Assembly (NCBI GenBank): GCA_965212505.1
Contig: OZ243123.1
Coordinates: 1,426,001 to 1,490,000, forward strand
Origin: JAHEKO01 sp965212505
GTDB lineage: Bacteria; Acidobacteriota; Thermoanaerobaculia; Multivoradales; JAHEKO01
DNA length: 64,000 nt
Reading direction: 5' to 3'
A model generated the notes under the pieces. That model ran no database searches and had not been told where the DNA came from. It saw only the letters and a program-made list of their open reading frames with translations. A program made the position numbers and the translations under genes. This document shows, piece by piece, positions 45,602 to 53,853 of this stretch (the first letter of the stretch is position 1; each line of letters starts with the position of its first letter).

Positions 45602-47587
45602 ATGCAGATGCCGAAAGACAGTTCTTCGCAGGTCAAACTTCGTACGGCGGCGGCAGTCTGCCTGACGCTGGCGCTCGCGTTCGCCGCGGTTTCTCCCGCG
45701 GTCGCCGAGAAGCGGGTCGTCGTGCTCGGCTTCGACGGCATGGACTACGCCATGGCCCGCCAGCTGATGGCGTCGGGTGACATGCCGAACTTCCAGCGGT
45801 TGGCGAGTCGCGGGTCGGCTCAGCCCCTGGGGACCTCGGCGCCGCCCCTGAGTCCAGTCGCCTGGTCGACCTTCATCACCGGCCTCGACCCGACCGGCCA
45901 CGGAATCTTCGATTTCATCCACCGGGACGCCGAGACGCTCCTCCCGTACCTCTCGACCAGTGAGGCCGAGGAGGGCGGTGATCCGATCAAATTTGGCGAC
46001 TACCAGCTGCCGCTCCCGGGCGACTACAAGCTACTGCGGATGGGGACTCCTTTCTGGGAGGTGTTGGAGGATCGAGGAATCGAAACCACGGTCATTCGCA
46101 TGCCGGCGAACTTCCCTCCGTCCGGGTCCGCGAGTCGCGAGCTGTCTGGGATGGGCACGGTCGACGTCTTGGGTGGCTATGGCACGTTCACCTTCTTCTC
46201 GTCGGACATCTTCCTCGAGGAGAGCGATCCAGCCGGCGGCAGGATTCGCCCACTGGACCTGTGGAACGGTGTCGCAGAGGGCACGGTCGAGGGACCGGAC
46301 AACCCGCTGATGGTCAAGCCGACCAAGCTCAAGAGTGAGTTTGCGCTCTACGTGGACGACCGAGAGGACGTCGCCAAGCTAGTGGTTGGAGATACCGAGC
46401 GAGTGATCCGTGTCGGCGAGTGGACGGAGTGGATCGACATCTCGTTCGAGCTCGCGCCGCCGCTACTCGGCTTCCTCCCGGTGATCCCAGATCTCACGGG
46501 AATGTCGCGCTTCTATCTGCGCCAGGTCCGGCCCGAAGTCGAGCTCTACGTCAGCCCGATCAACTTCGATCCCTACCGCGGCGACCTGCCGATTTCGACG
46601 CCCGACGAGTTCGCGGCGGAGATGGCCGAGATCAGCGGCCGTTTCTACACCCAGGGAATGCCCGAGGACACCCAGGCGCTCAAGGGCGACGTCCTGACGC
46701 CGGTCGAGTTCCTGCAGCAGGCGAAGATTGCCGGCGACGAAGTCGAAGCGCAGTACATGCCGGTACTGGAGCGCTACGACGACGGGTTGTTGTTCTACTA
46801 CTTCGGCAACCTCGACTTGATATCGCACATGATGTGGCACGCGATGGACCCCGAGCACCCGGCGTACGACGAGGAGAAGTGGGGCGTTCATCGTGACGTG
46901 GTGCGTGAGCTCTACCGAACGGCGGACCGGATCGTCGGTCAGACGCTAGATGCGATCGAAGACGACACCACCCTCGTCGTCATGTCGGATCACGGCTTCG
47001 CCTCATGGCGCCGCACCGTGTCGCTTAACGCCTGGCTGCGCGACAACGGCTACCTCGTGCTCAAGGACCCGAACAAGAAGAAGGCGTCGGTTCTCTTCGA
47101 CGTGGACTGGTCCCGGACTCGCGCGTACGGCATCGGACTCAACGGCCTCTACCTCAACGTCCGTGGGCGGGAAGGGAAGGGCATCGTCGAGCCTGCACAG
47201 AAGGAAGCGTTGGTCGACGAGATCCGTTCCAAGCTGCTGGCGCAGCTCGACCCGGCGACCGGCGAACCCGCAATCACCAAGGTTTACGTCACCTCTCGCG
47301 ACTTCGATCCGGGTCCGCACCTCGACATCGGACCCGACATGGTGATCGGCTACGCGAAAGGGACGCGGGGCGAAAGTGATTCGGCCCTCGGCGAGATCAA
47401 CGCCGAAGCGTTCACCGACAACGTTGACGACTGGGGCGCCGACCACGGGATGGATCACGAGGCGGTTCCCGGAATCTTCTTCAGCAATCGGCCGCTCAGT
47501 CGGCCGGTGACCGGCCTGAAGGACCTGGCCGCTGCCATCCTTGCGGAGTTCGGAGTTGACGAATTCCCGGCACCGAGCGGCCCCTAG
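45602..47587 (+). CDS. secreted type I phosphodiesterase / alkaline-phosphatase superfamily protein, 661 aa
   Basis: The ATG follows the upstream stop with no gap. Signal peptide about 1-36 (ending SPAVAEK). It is a paralogue of the preceding protein: VLGFDGMD, PLSPVAWSTFITG, NLDLISHMMWH, MSDHGFASW and GADHGMDHEAVPG occupy the same order. It lacks the transmembrane anchor, so the pair is one membrane-bound and one periplasmic enzyme. Substrates unknown; both have an insert of about 200 residues between nucleophile and DxxxxxH. Confidence 0.9.
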   Translation: MQMPKDSSSQVKLRTAAAVCLTLALAFAAVSPAVAEKRVVVLGFDGMDYAMARQLMASGDMPNFQRLASRGSAQPLGTSAPPLSPVAWSTFITGLDPTGHGIFDFIHRDAETLLPYLSTSEAEEGGDPIKFGDYQLPLPGDYKLLRMGTPFWEVLEDRGIETTVIRMPANFPPSGSASRELSGMGTVDVLGGYGTFTFFSSDIFLEESDPAGGRIRPLDLWNGVAEGTVEGPDNPLMVKPTKLKSEFALYVDDREDVAKLVVGDTERVIRVGEWTEWIDISFELAPPLLGFLPVIPDLTGMSRFYLRQVRPEVELYVSPINFDPYRGDLPISTPDEFAAEMAEISGRFYTQGMPEDTQALKGDVLTPVEFLQQAKIAGDEVEAQYMPVLERYDDGLLFYYFGNLDLISHMMWHAMDPEHPAYDEEKWGVHRDVVRELYRTADRIVGQTLDAIEDDTTLVVMSDHGFASWRRTVSLNAWLRDNGYLVLKDPNKKKASVLFDVDWSRTRAYGIGLNGLYLNVRGREGKGIVEPAQKEALVDEIRSKLLAQLDPATGEPAITKVYVTSRDFDPGPHLDIGPDMVIGYAKGTRGESDSALGEINAEAFTDNVDDWGADHGMDHEAVPGIFFSNRPLSRPVTGLKDLAAAILAEFGVDEFPAPSGP

Positions 47588-47601
47588 TAGAGGAATAGAA
47601 A

Positions 47602-47793
47602 ATGTTCGGATCCAAGATCAAACTCGACAAGGACCTACTGGACAAGATCAAGCGCCTGGCCGACGTGGCGGGCTACTCCTCTCCCGAGGAGTTCATCACC
47701 CACGCTCTCGAGAAAGAACTCGAGAAGTTCGAGGGTGCCGAGTCGGAAGAGGAGATCAAGAAGAGGCTCCGCGGCCTCGGCTACATCTCGTAA
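47602..47793 (+). CDS. small ribbon-helix-helix-like protein, 63 aa
   Basis: IKLDKDLLDKIKRLADVAGYSS is a short strand plus helix, followed by EEFITHALEKELEKF, the arrangement of RHH (CopG/MetJ-like) domains, and an acidic-to-basic tail ending GLGYIS. It begins 14 nt after the phosphodiesterase stop with a GAGGAATAG upstream. It could be a DNA-binding regulator or a small adaptor for the operon. Confidence 0.72.
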   Translation: MFGSKIKLDKDLLDKIKRLADVAGYSSPEEFITHALEKELEKFEGAESEEEIKKRLRGLGYIS

Positions 47794-47816
47794 CCGCTCG
47801 CTGAGCTACCGTCACC

Positions 47817-48671
47817 ATGTCTGCGATCAACGCGGTCCTGAGGCCGCTCTTCGACATCGTTCTTGCGCCGCTCTCCGGCTTGCCGGCGATCGTGGGCGTG
47901 ACGCTGTTCTCGCTCGTCTTCGGCGTGGTGGCACTCTGGCTGGTCAAGCTGACCTCCGACTCGAAGAAGGTCGATGCCGCCAAGCGCAAGGTTGCGGCTG
48001 GGCTCCTCGAGATCCGGCTCTTCAACGACAACCTGGGTGTCATCTTCAAGGCGGTCGCCTCGATCTTGAAGCACCAGGCGATCTACGTCGGCCGCCTCGG
48101 CGTGCCGTTTGTCCTGATGATTCTGCTCTTCCTGCCGATCATCGCCCAGCTCCAGTTCCACTGGGGACACGTGGGGCTCGACGAAGGCGACTCGGTGGTC
48201 TTCAAGGTGGCGCTGGAAGAGGATTGGGAGCAGACGATTGGCAACGACGGCGGCGGCGACCCCGCGCGGCCGCGCCTCGAGCTCGACATGCCCGACGGCC
48301 TCAGCCTGACGTCGCCGCCGGTGTGGAGCCCCGGCGATCGAGAGATGGCCTGGCAGCTCCAGGCCGACGCCGAGGGTGACTACGAGATCGGGATCGTCGC
48401 GGGAGACACCCGCCACACGAAGATCGTCGGGGTCACAGATCGCGTCGTGCGCTTGTCGCCCGATCGACTGGAAGGTACCTTCGCGAACCAGCTCCTCTAT
48501 CCTGCCGAGCCGTCGTTCGCGAGCGACTCCGGACTGGTGCAGGCGGGACTCAAATATCCGACCCGCGACATCTGGTTCTTCTTCTGGCACACCCACTGGC
48601 TCATCGTGATGCTGGTGCTCTCCGTCGTGTTCGCGCTGCTGTTGCGCGGCCCGATGGGCGTCACCATCTAG
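47817..48671 (+). CDS. three-helix membrane protein, EMC3/DUF106-like core with periplasmic beta domain, 284 aa
   Basis: Helix 1 is at about 20-43 (PAIVGVTLFSLVFGVVALWL), then a basic helical hairpin (SKKVDAAKRKVAAGLLEIR), helix 2 at about 98-118, a beta-rich domain of ~130 residues, and a C-terminal helix (about 255-277). Helix 1, charged hairpin and helix 2 resemble the EMC3/TMCO1 (DUF106) branch of the YidC/Oxa1 superfamily; this is my suggestion, not certain. The beta domain between helix 2 and 3 is not part of that family. It closes the phosphodiesterase operon. Its stop overlaps the convergent VWA gene by 4 nt. Confidence 0.7.
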   Translation: MSAINAVLRPLFDIVLAPLSGLPAIVGVTLFSLVFGVVALWLVKLTSDSKKVDAAKRKVAAGLLEIRLFNDNLGVIFKAVASILKHQAIYVGRLGVPFVLMILLFLPIIAQLQFHWGHVGLDEGDSVVFKVALEEDWEQTIGNDGGGDPARPRLELDMPDGLSLTSPPVWSPGDREMAWQLQADAEGDYEIGIVAGDTRHTKIVGVTDRVVRLSPDRLEGTFANQLLYPAEPSFASDSGLVQAGLKYPTRDIWFFFWHTHWLIVMLVLSVVFALLLRGPMGVTI

Positions 48672-51112
48672 TTAGCCTCGCGACCTCGTAGCTTCGCCGC
48701 CTTGGCGATCAGCCCGACGAGCTCGGCGACGTCCTTGTCGCCCGCGTAGCCGGCGGAGGCCTCCTGAGCGGTCCTGAGGGCCGCTTCGAGGCTGCCGTCT
48801 TTGGCCCAGTAGGCGCCCTTGAGCTGCTCGGCGAATTCCGCGACCGCTGCCGCGAGCTTGAGCGAGTCGGGCGCGTTCTTCCAGCGCTCGACGCCGTCTC
48901 GCTCGCGCACCGGTCGGGCGACCTCGACCACTTCTTCTGAGGCCTTGGAGTGCCAGCGGAGTCGGAGGGTGGCGAGCGGCGAGCGCTTCGGTCGGTCTCT
49001 ACGGAGTTTGATCTCGTACAGGGCAACGACGCTGTGCCCGGCGCCGATCTCACCGGCGTCGACGGTGTCGTCGCGGAACCGGTCGTCGGCGACGTCACGG
49101 TTCTCGTAGCCGATCAGCCGGTAGCGACTCACGCTCTCCGGGTTGAACTCGACCTGCACCTTGGCATCGCCGGCGATGGTCTGGAGTGTGCCGGTCAGGT
49201 TTTCGACGAAGACTCGGTCGGCCTCCGCCAGGTCGTCGACGTAGGCGTAGTTGCCATCGCCCTTGTCGGCGAGCTGTTCCATCAGCACGTCGTTGTAGTT
49301 GCCCATCCCAAACCCGACGGTGGTCAGCTCGATGCCGCGCTCGGCCTCACGGCGAACGCGCTCGAGGATGGAGTCGGGACCGGTGGCGCCGACGTTGGCG
49401 ACACCGTCGGAGCAGAGGATGATGCGGTTGATGGCGTTGTCTCGAAGGTGGCGGCTGGCGAGGTCGTAGGCGAGCGTCAAGCCGTGCTCGGCGTTGGTCG
49501 AGCCGCCCGACTGCAGGCGCTCGATGGCCGCGCGGATGGCGGAATGGTCGCTGGTCGGAGTCAGCAGGACCTGGCCGGTCGAGCCGTAGACGACCAATCC
49601 GACGAAGTCGTCCGATCGCAGCTCGCCGAGGAGCCGTGTCAGGCTCTTGCGCACGAGCCCGAGGCGGTCTTCGCGCGCCATCGACCCCGAGATGTCGACG
49701 ACGAAGATCAGTGTCGCGGGCTTGCGGTTCTCTTCCGCGACCTCCCGGCCCCGGATGCCGAAGCGGAGGAGCTGGTAGCGCTCACCGCTGGCGAACGGAG
49801 CCGGCGCGAGGTCGCTGTGAACAGCGAAGTCGCCATGGCTCGGTGGAGCGTCTCGGTAGTCGAAGTAGTTCAGGAACTCCTCGACCCGGATCGCCTCTCG
49901 CGGCGGCAGGTTGCCGTCATCGAGATAACGCCTGGTAATGGAGTAGGAGCCGGTGTCGACATCCAGAGCAAAGGTCGACAGTGGGTCGTCTTCGGTGTCG
50001 AGGAACGGGTTGACTCCGTACTCGCGATAGAAGACGTCGCCGTAAGGCTGGTCGTTGGGTTCGTGGGTGCCGCCGGTTGAAGGTGGAGGGCCCGGCGGGG
50101 GCGCTGCAATTGGCCTCGGTGGCGCAGGAGCCGGTTCGGCCGCGACGGCTTTGCGCCGCTGCCTGCTCGGTCTCGGGCGCGCCTTCGGCTTCGCAAGCTC
50201 CTGGGTCTGCTCTCTGGCCTCGGGGATTCCGAAGATGACCTCGGTGACGGGCTGCTCACCCACGTCGATGTCGACCTCGGCCGGATCGCGAAGCTCGGTC
50301 TGACGGACCATCGCGCCGGCCGAGGCGCGCCGCTCGTCCAGGAGCGGGCTTTCTGAGGTCACCGTGATCGTCTCCTCGACCGCACTCGACATCTCGACTT
50401 CGACCTCGGTTCGTTTCCCTTCACTGACCTCTACGTTCGGTTGCTCGATGGTCGAGAAGCCGTCAAGGCTCGTCCGGAGCGTCCACTCGCCAGCATCGAG
50501 GGTCTCGAACTCAGCTGTCCCGTCGGAGCCGGTGACCCGACTCTTGCTGCCAGCGCTGCCTTGCAGCTCCACAGAGACTCCAGGGAGCGGCTGCCCAGCG
50601 CTGTCTCGAACGGAGACCGACATCGGAGGAGTCTCCGGATTGACCGTTCGCGGATCGACGAAGGGGGCCGGCAGGGAGACGGCTTGACGAGGTGTCTCCA
50701 GACTCGCGGCGGGCTCGCGAGGGGACGCGACCCCAACAGGGTCGTCGAGGTAGCCGAGCTGCTTGAGAGCGGCTTCCTGTTGCTCCTGGTTGCGTGCCGA
50801 CTCATGGACGTCGTCGGCCGGGTCAGCGCTCGACTCGACGGCGATCGGCTCTCCGGCGGTCATCACCAGGGTCTCGACATCTGTCTCCGTAAACGTGTGG
50901 TACCCGAGCAACCCTCCGCCAACGGCGACCACCAGCGAGGCGGCGATCAGCCACCGACGCTGACGCGACGGCCCGCTCGGCTCGGCTACGCTCGAGAGTT
51001 CGGACGGCTCGGGAATCTCGGCCTGAATAGCCTCCAGCAGCTCTGCTGGCGGGGGAGGGGTCGGCTGGTCGGCCAGCCGGCGCTCGATCTCTTTCGGATG
51101 GAGCTGAGTCAT
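48668..51112 (-). CDS. membrane protein joining anti-sigma-like N terminus to carboxypeptidase-regulatory-like and VWA (YfbK/DUF3520) domains, 814 aa
   Basis: Residues 1-50 (LHPKEIERRLADQPTPPPPA) look like a cytoplasmic anti-sigma tail, followed by one transmembrane helix (about 50-72). Outside are a carboxypeptidase-regulatory-like beta-sandwich (about 165-240), a Pro/Ala-rich linker, a VWA N-terminal domain (VNPFLDTEDDPLSTFALD), the VWA domain with MIDAS DISGS at 473-477, and a DUF3520 C terminus (YEIKLRRD). It is probably the membrane partner of the sigma factor whose stop overlaps its ATG (51109-51112). Confidence 0.88.
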   Translation of the reverse strand: MTQLHPKEIERRLADQPTPPPPAELLEAIQAEIPEPSELSSVAEPSGPSRQRRWLIAASLVVAVGGGLLGYHTFTETDVETLVMTAGEPIAVESSADPADDVHESARNQEQQEAALKQLGYLDDPVGVASPREPAASLETPRQAVSLPAPFVDPRTVNPETPPMSVSVRDSAGQPLPGVSVELQGSAGSKSRVTGSDGTAEFETLDAGEWTLRTSLDGFSTIEQPNVEVSEGKRTEVEVEMSSAVEETITVTSESPLLDERRASAGAMVRQTELRDPAEVDIDVGEQPVTEVIFGIPEAREQTQELAKPKARPRPSRQRRKAVAAEPAPAPPRPIAAPPPGPPPSTGGTHEPNDQPYGDVFYREYGVNPFLDTEDDPLSTFALDVDTGSYSITRRYLDDGNLPPREAIRVEEFLNYFDYRDAPPSHGDFAVHSDLAPAPFASGERYQLLRFGIRGREVAEENRKPATLIFVVDISGSMAREDRLGLVRKSLTRLLGELRSDDFVGLVVYGSTGQVLLTPTSDHSAIRAAIERLQSGGSTNAEHGLTLAYDLASRHLRDNAINRIILCSDGVANVGATGPDSILERVRREAERGIELTTVGFGMGNYNDVLMEQLADKGDGNYAYVDDLAEADRVFVENLTGTLQTIAGDAKVQVEFNPESVSRYRLIGYENRDVADDRFRDDTVDAGEIGAGHSVVALYEIKLRRDRPKRSPLATLRLRWHSKASEEVVEVARPVRERDGVERWKNAPDSLKLAAAVAEFAEQLKGAYWAKDGSLEAALRTAQEASAGYAGDKDVAELVGLIAKAAKLRGREAN

Positions 51113-51708
51113 CGGGTTTCCTCTCGAAGCGATTCGGCCAGAAGGCCGAACGCTTTCTTCAGTCGTTTGCGAATTGCGACGGTGCTGACGCCCTCTTGCG
51201 CGGCGATCTCGCGTACCGGTTGTTCGCCCCAGAAGCGGGCGGTGACCACGAAGCGGAGCGGGTCTGGAAGCTCGAGGATGCGCGCTCGCAGCTGCGAGTC
51301 GGTCGCCGAGCTGGTCGCACTCACTTCGGGGTCGGGAGATTCGTCGACCGGCTCGTGGCCGTCCTCGTCCACCGGTGCGTCCACCGGCCTGGGCCGGCGC
51401 AGCTGGTTCAGGAAGGTGGTGTAGGCGATCCGGTAGAGCCAGGTGCCGATCCGAGAGCGCCCCTCGAAGCGGGGGAGCGCCTGCCAGGCTCGACGATATG
51501 TCTCCTGCGTCAGATCGGCGGCCAGGTCGGCGTCACCACCGGTGAGTCGGAAGAGGGCTGCGTAGACGGCGCCGTAGGTACGCTCGACCAGAGCGTTGGC
51601 GGCGCTTCGATCCCCCTCTCGATAGGCCCGCAGGAGCTCGGCCTCGCTCTTCGAGGCTGGCGGTGGGCTGGGGGGTTCGGCGGGTTTCACCATACTCAGG
51701 CTGGTCAC
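51109..51708 (-). CDS. ECF-type RNA polymerase sigma factor, 199 aa
   Basis: Region 2 with DLAADLTQETYRRAWQAL and region 4 with LPDPLRFVVTARFWGEQPVREIAAQEGVSTVAIRKRLKKAF are present, with an acidic Pro-rich linker. Start could be GTG 51708 or ATG 51693. A CGTC-like -10 (GTCTAAC) ends only 6 nt before the GTG, so the mRNA may be leaderless or start at the ATG. Coupled by ATGA to the VWA partner. Codon use resembles neighbours. Confidence 0.88.
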   Translation of the reverse strand: MTSLSMVKPAEPPSPPPASKSEAELLRAYREGDRSAANALVERTYGAVYAALFRLTGGDADLAADLTQETYRRAWQALPRFEGRSRIGTWLYRIAYTTFLNQLRRPRPVDAPVDEDGHEPVDESPDPEVSATSSATDSQLRARILELPDPLRFVVTARFWGEQPVREIAAQEGVSTVAIRKRLKKAFGLLAESLREETR

Positions 51709-52141
51709 ACCTAGTTAGACACAGGACTCCTGCAAGAAGAAACCCAGAGGCTCCGTGAACGCTACGCCTTCAGGAGAGCGTGACTCTCGCTCCGTCGTGC
51801 GAAGCGATGGTGGCTGGGCACATCATCTCCCGAGAGCCGGGCCACCTGCTCTCGCCAAACCGGTGCGAGGCCGACGATCGTTGGCGCTGCAGCCGCGGCG
51901 ATGGGTTCCGGGCAAGGCGGACCAGGCCTTACGGCCCGAGTTGGAGCCGAAGAGACTCGTGGCGGCGGTCTGCGGGCTCCGGGGCGGGGGGAAGGCGGAG
52001 TGGGAGGCTGGGGGGGCGAGGCTGCCGGCACCTGAGTGGAGCTCCCTGGGTGCGGCCGTGGGCAGGAGTTCGCGCTGACGCGTGCCCCCGACCGGCTAGA
52101 GAGGTCGAGGGCGTGGGAGGTGTCGACTCGGAGACGGCTCG
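51709..52141. other. 433-bp intergenic region with a G-run cluster
   Basis: No convincing gene, tRNA or terminator hairpin is visible. Besides the promoter candidate at 51714-51744 it holds a cluster of G-tracts (G4 at 51981-51984, G6 at 51986-51991, G3 at 52002-52004, G7 at 52010-52016) that could form a quadruplex on the plus strand. Short overlapping open frames in the region have the composition of random GC-rich sequence. Confidence 0.5.
51714..51744 (-). promoter_or_regulatory. candidate ECF promoter just upstream of the sigma gene
   Basis: On the minus strand the sequence has GGGTTTCTT, about 15 nt, then GTGTCTAAC (the GTC is the complement of 51718-51720). The -10 side fits the GTC core used by ECF sigma factors. 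The -35 side is weak. The site sits immediately before the start, consistent with a very short or absent leader. Confidence 0.3.
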
Positions 52142-52738
52142 CTACCGACCGGCTGCGATGTCTGAGAGGCGACCGCTCAGAGCGATCTTCACCTCGACGA
52201 ACTTTGCGACTCGCAGGAAGAGCTTGCTCGGATCCTTCATGCCCCACTCGACATAGGGCACCTGGAAGGTCGCCGTTCCCGTGAGGCTCTCTCCGTCGCG
52301 CTCCGTGACGGCTTCGAGCACCACGGGATGGCTATCCCCGTGGATGTCGAGCTCACCGTGGAGCTCGAGCGTACTGGTGCCGCTCGGAGAGAGCGTGCCG
52401 ACCGTCTCGGTGACCCGCAGCACGAAGCTACCGAAGCGGGTGCTCTCGAGGACCTTCTTGTGCATGTCTTTGTCGCGGCCGTCGTTGCCGGTCTCGGCGC
52501 TGGTCGCGTCGACGACGATTTCACCCTCGGCCGGCCCGCCGGTCTCCTGGAAGCGGATCTCACCACCCACGACCCGTACCGTCCCCTCGACCGAGTGCAG
52601 CGTGGCACCGAGACTAAACGTGACGCGGGTCGTCTCTGGGTCGAGCCGCAGGCTCTGCTCGGCGAGGGCAACGCCGCCGAGAGCGGCCGTCAGAAGCAGG
52701 GAGAGGGCAAGGGGTAGATGGGGCTGCAGTCTTCTCAT
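52142..52738 (-). CDS. YceI-family secreted protein, 198 aa
   Basis: Signal peptide 1-26 (ending GVALAEQS). The YceI lipocalin-like barrel follows: RLDPETTRVTFSLGATLHSVEGT at the start, EGEIVVDATSAETGNDGRDKDMHKKVL in the middle and VPYVEWGMKDPS near the end. Family members bind isoprenoid-type lipids in the periplasm. It starts 2 bp after the SGNH hydrolase stop and forms an operon with it. Confidence 0.93.
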   Translation of the reverse strand: MRRLQPHLPLALSLLLTAALGGVALAEQSLRLDPETTRVTFSLGATLHSVEGTVRVVGGEIRFQETGGPAEGEIVVDATSAETGNDGRDKDMHKKVLESTRFGSFVLRVTETVGTLSPSGTSTLELHGELDIHGDSHPVVLEAVTERDGESLTGTATFQVPYVEWGMKDPSKLFLRVAKFVEVKIALSGRLSDIAAGR

Positions 52739-52740
52739 GG

Positions 52741-53790
52741 TCAGTAGGCTCCTGTCGGTGTGTCCCCCGATGTCTCGTCAGGGTTCGATCCGATGCGGCG
52801 CCAAAGCCCGATCGACTCGAGTCGATCATAGAGGGCGTCTGCCAGGAGACGGTGGCCGCGGGGGTTCGGGTGGGGGTCGCGACGGGTCAGGACCAGATCG
52901 CTCGAGCCCAGGGTCGGTACCTCGACATAGATCAGCTGAGGCGGCACCGGCATGAAGGAATGGCCTTCGAAGTCTGGAGTGAAGTCGGCCACGAGGACGA
53001 CCGGAATCGAGGCCTCGTGTGCGATCTCGACCAGCTCCTCGAGTGCCTCTCGGAAGACGTCGCGGCCCGCGAGGCCGCGATAGCCTGGGGGTGGATCTTC
53101 GCCATGGCAGCCGCGCCCGACGAGGCGCGTGCTGGGCTCGAGTCCGAAGCGCCGCTCGAGGGTGCCGCGGCCTAACGCGATCACCCAGGAGTCCCACGTA
53201 TCCAGTGGTTTGGGAGGCTGGAGGAAGGACGGCAAACAGACGTCGTTCGGGTTCCAGCCATAGACGATCAGGTCGGGAGAGAGCTGCCGACCGGCGCGCA
53301 AGAAGCTCTCGAGCTCCATCCTGAGGTTGTAGCCGGGGACCGCGGTCACGATCGCTCGCCAGTTGGTCTGCGGGTATTCGCTGGCGAGGCGCGCCTCGAG
53401 GAGGTCCATATACCGGTCCGCCTCGTCGACGCCCCAGCCGAACATGGTCGAGTCGCCGAGGCCGAGGAGACGGGCGCTCCCCGTCGGTTTTGTCGCGTCG
53501 ATCGCTTCCTCGCGATAGCCGGCCTCCTCGGTTCGCACGTCGACGCCTTTGAATCGCACCCGGAGTCCCGGTTTGAGTTCGTAGACCTGTCGGGGATCGA
53601 GGCTCGGACGGAGCATCTGCCCGAGTTGTACCGAACGACCATCGCCGGGAACGGGGCCCATTCGACGGAGATCCTCGATCGAGCCTTTCCGTGTCACCTC
53701 GTAGTGGGCGCGGAGGGCGACCTCGGCGAGTAGGAAGGCCAGGGCGCAGGCGCTCGCCGCCAGAGCGACCCTTGCGGGGAGGCCCGTCAT
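52741..53790 (-). CDS. membrane-anchored SGNH/GDSL-like hydrolase, 349 aa
   Basis: An N-terminal hydrophobic segment (about 5-27) is not followed by a clear cleavage site, so it is probably a signal anchor. The SGNH blocks are visible: nucleophile GLGDSTMFGWG, GYNLR, GWNPNDV (Asn block), and DPHPNPRGHRLLAD with the catalytic Asp and His. It is an extracytoplasmic esterase or acyl-ester hydrolase. Substrate unknown. First gene of the pair with YceI. Confidence 0.88.
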   Translation of the reverse strand: MTGLPARVALAASACALAFLLAEVALRAHYEVTRKGSIEDLRRMGPVPGDGRSVQLGQMLRPSLDPRQVYELKPGLRVRFKGVDVRTEEAGYREEAIDATKPTGSARLLGLGDSTMFGWGVDEADRYMDLLEARLASEYPQTNWRAIVTAVPGYNLRMELESFLRAGRQLSPDLIVYGWNPNDVCLPSFLQPPKPLDTWDSWVIALGRGTLERRFGLEPSTRLVGRGCHGEDPPPGYRGLAGRDVFREALEELVEIAHEASIPVVLVADFTPDFEGHSFMPVPPQLIYVEVPTLGSSDLVLTRRDPHPNPRGHRLLADALYDRLESIGLWRRIGSNPDETSGDTPTGAY

Positions 53791-53853
53791 ACGCGTCAGC
53801 CTACACGCTCGCTCCGGCGTGTGACTGGAGTGCGGGAGGGAGCTCGTCGCCGC

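Noticed and set aside
51755..52247. Short open frames on both strands in the 51709-52141 gap
   Set aside because: Composition is random GC-rich, they overlap the G-tracts and the YceI gene end, and none has a start context or domain.
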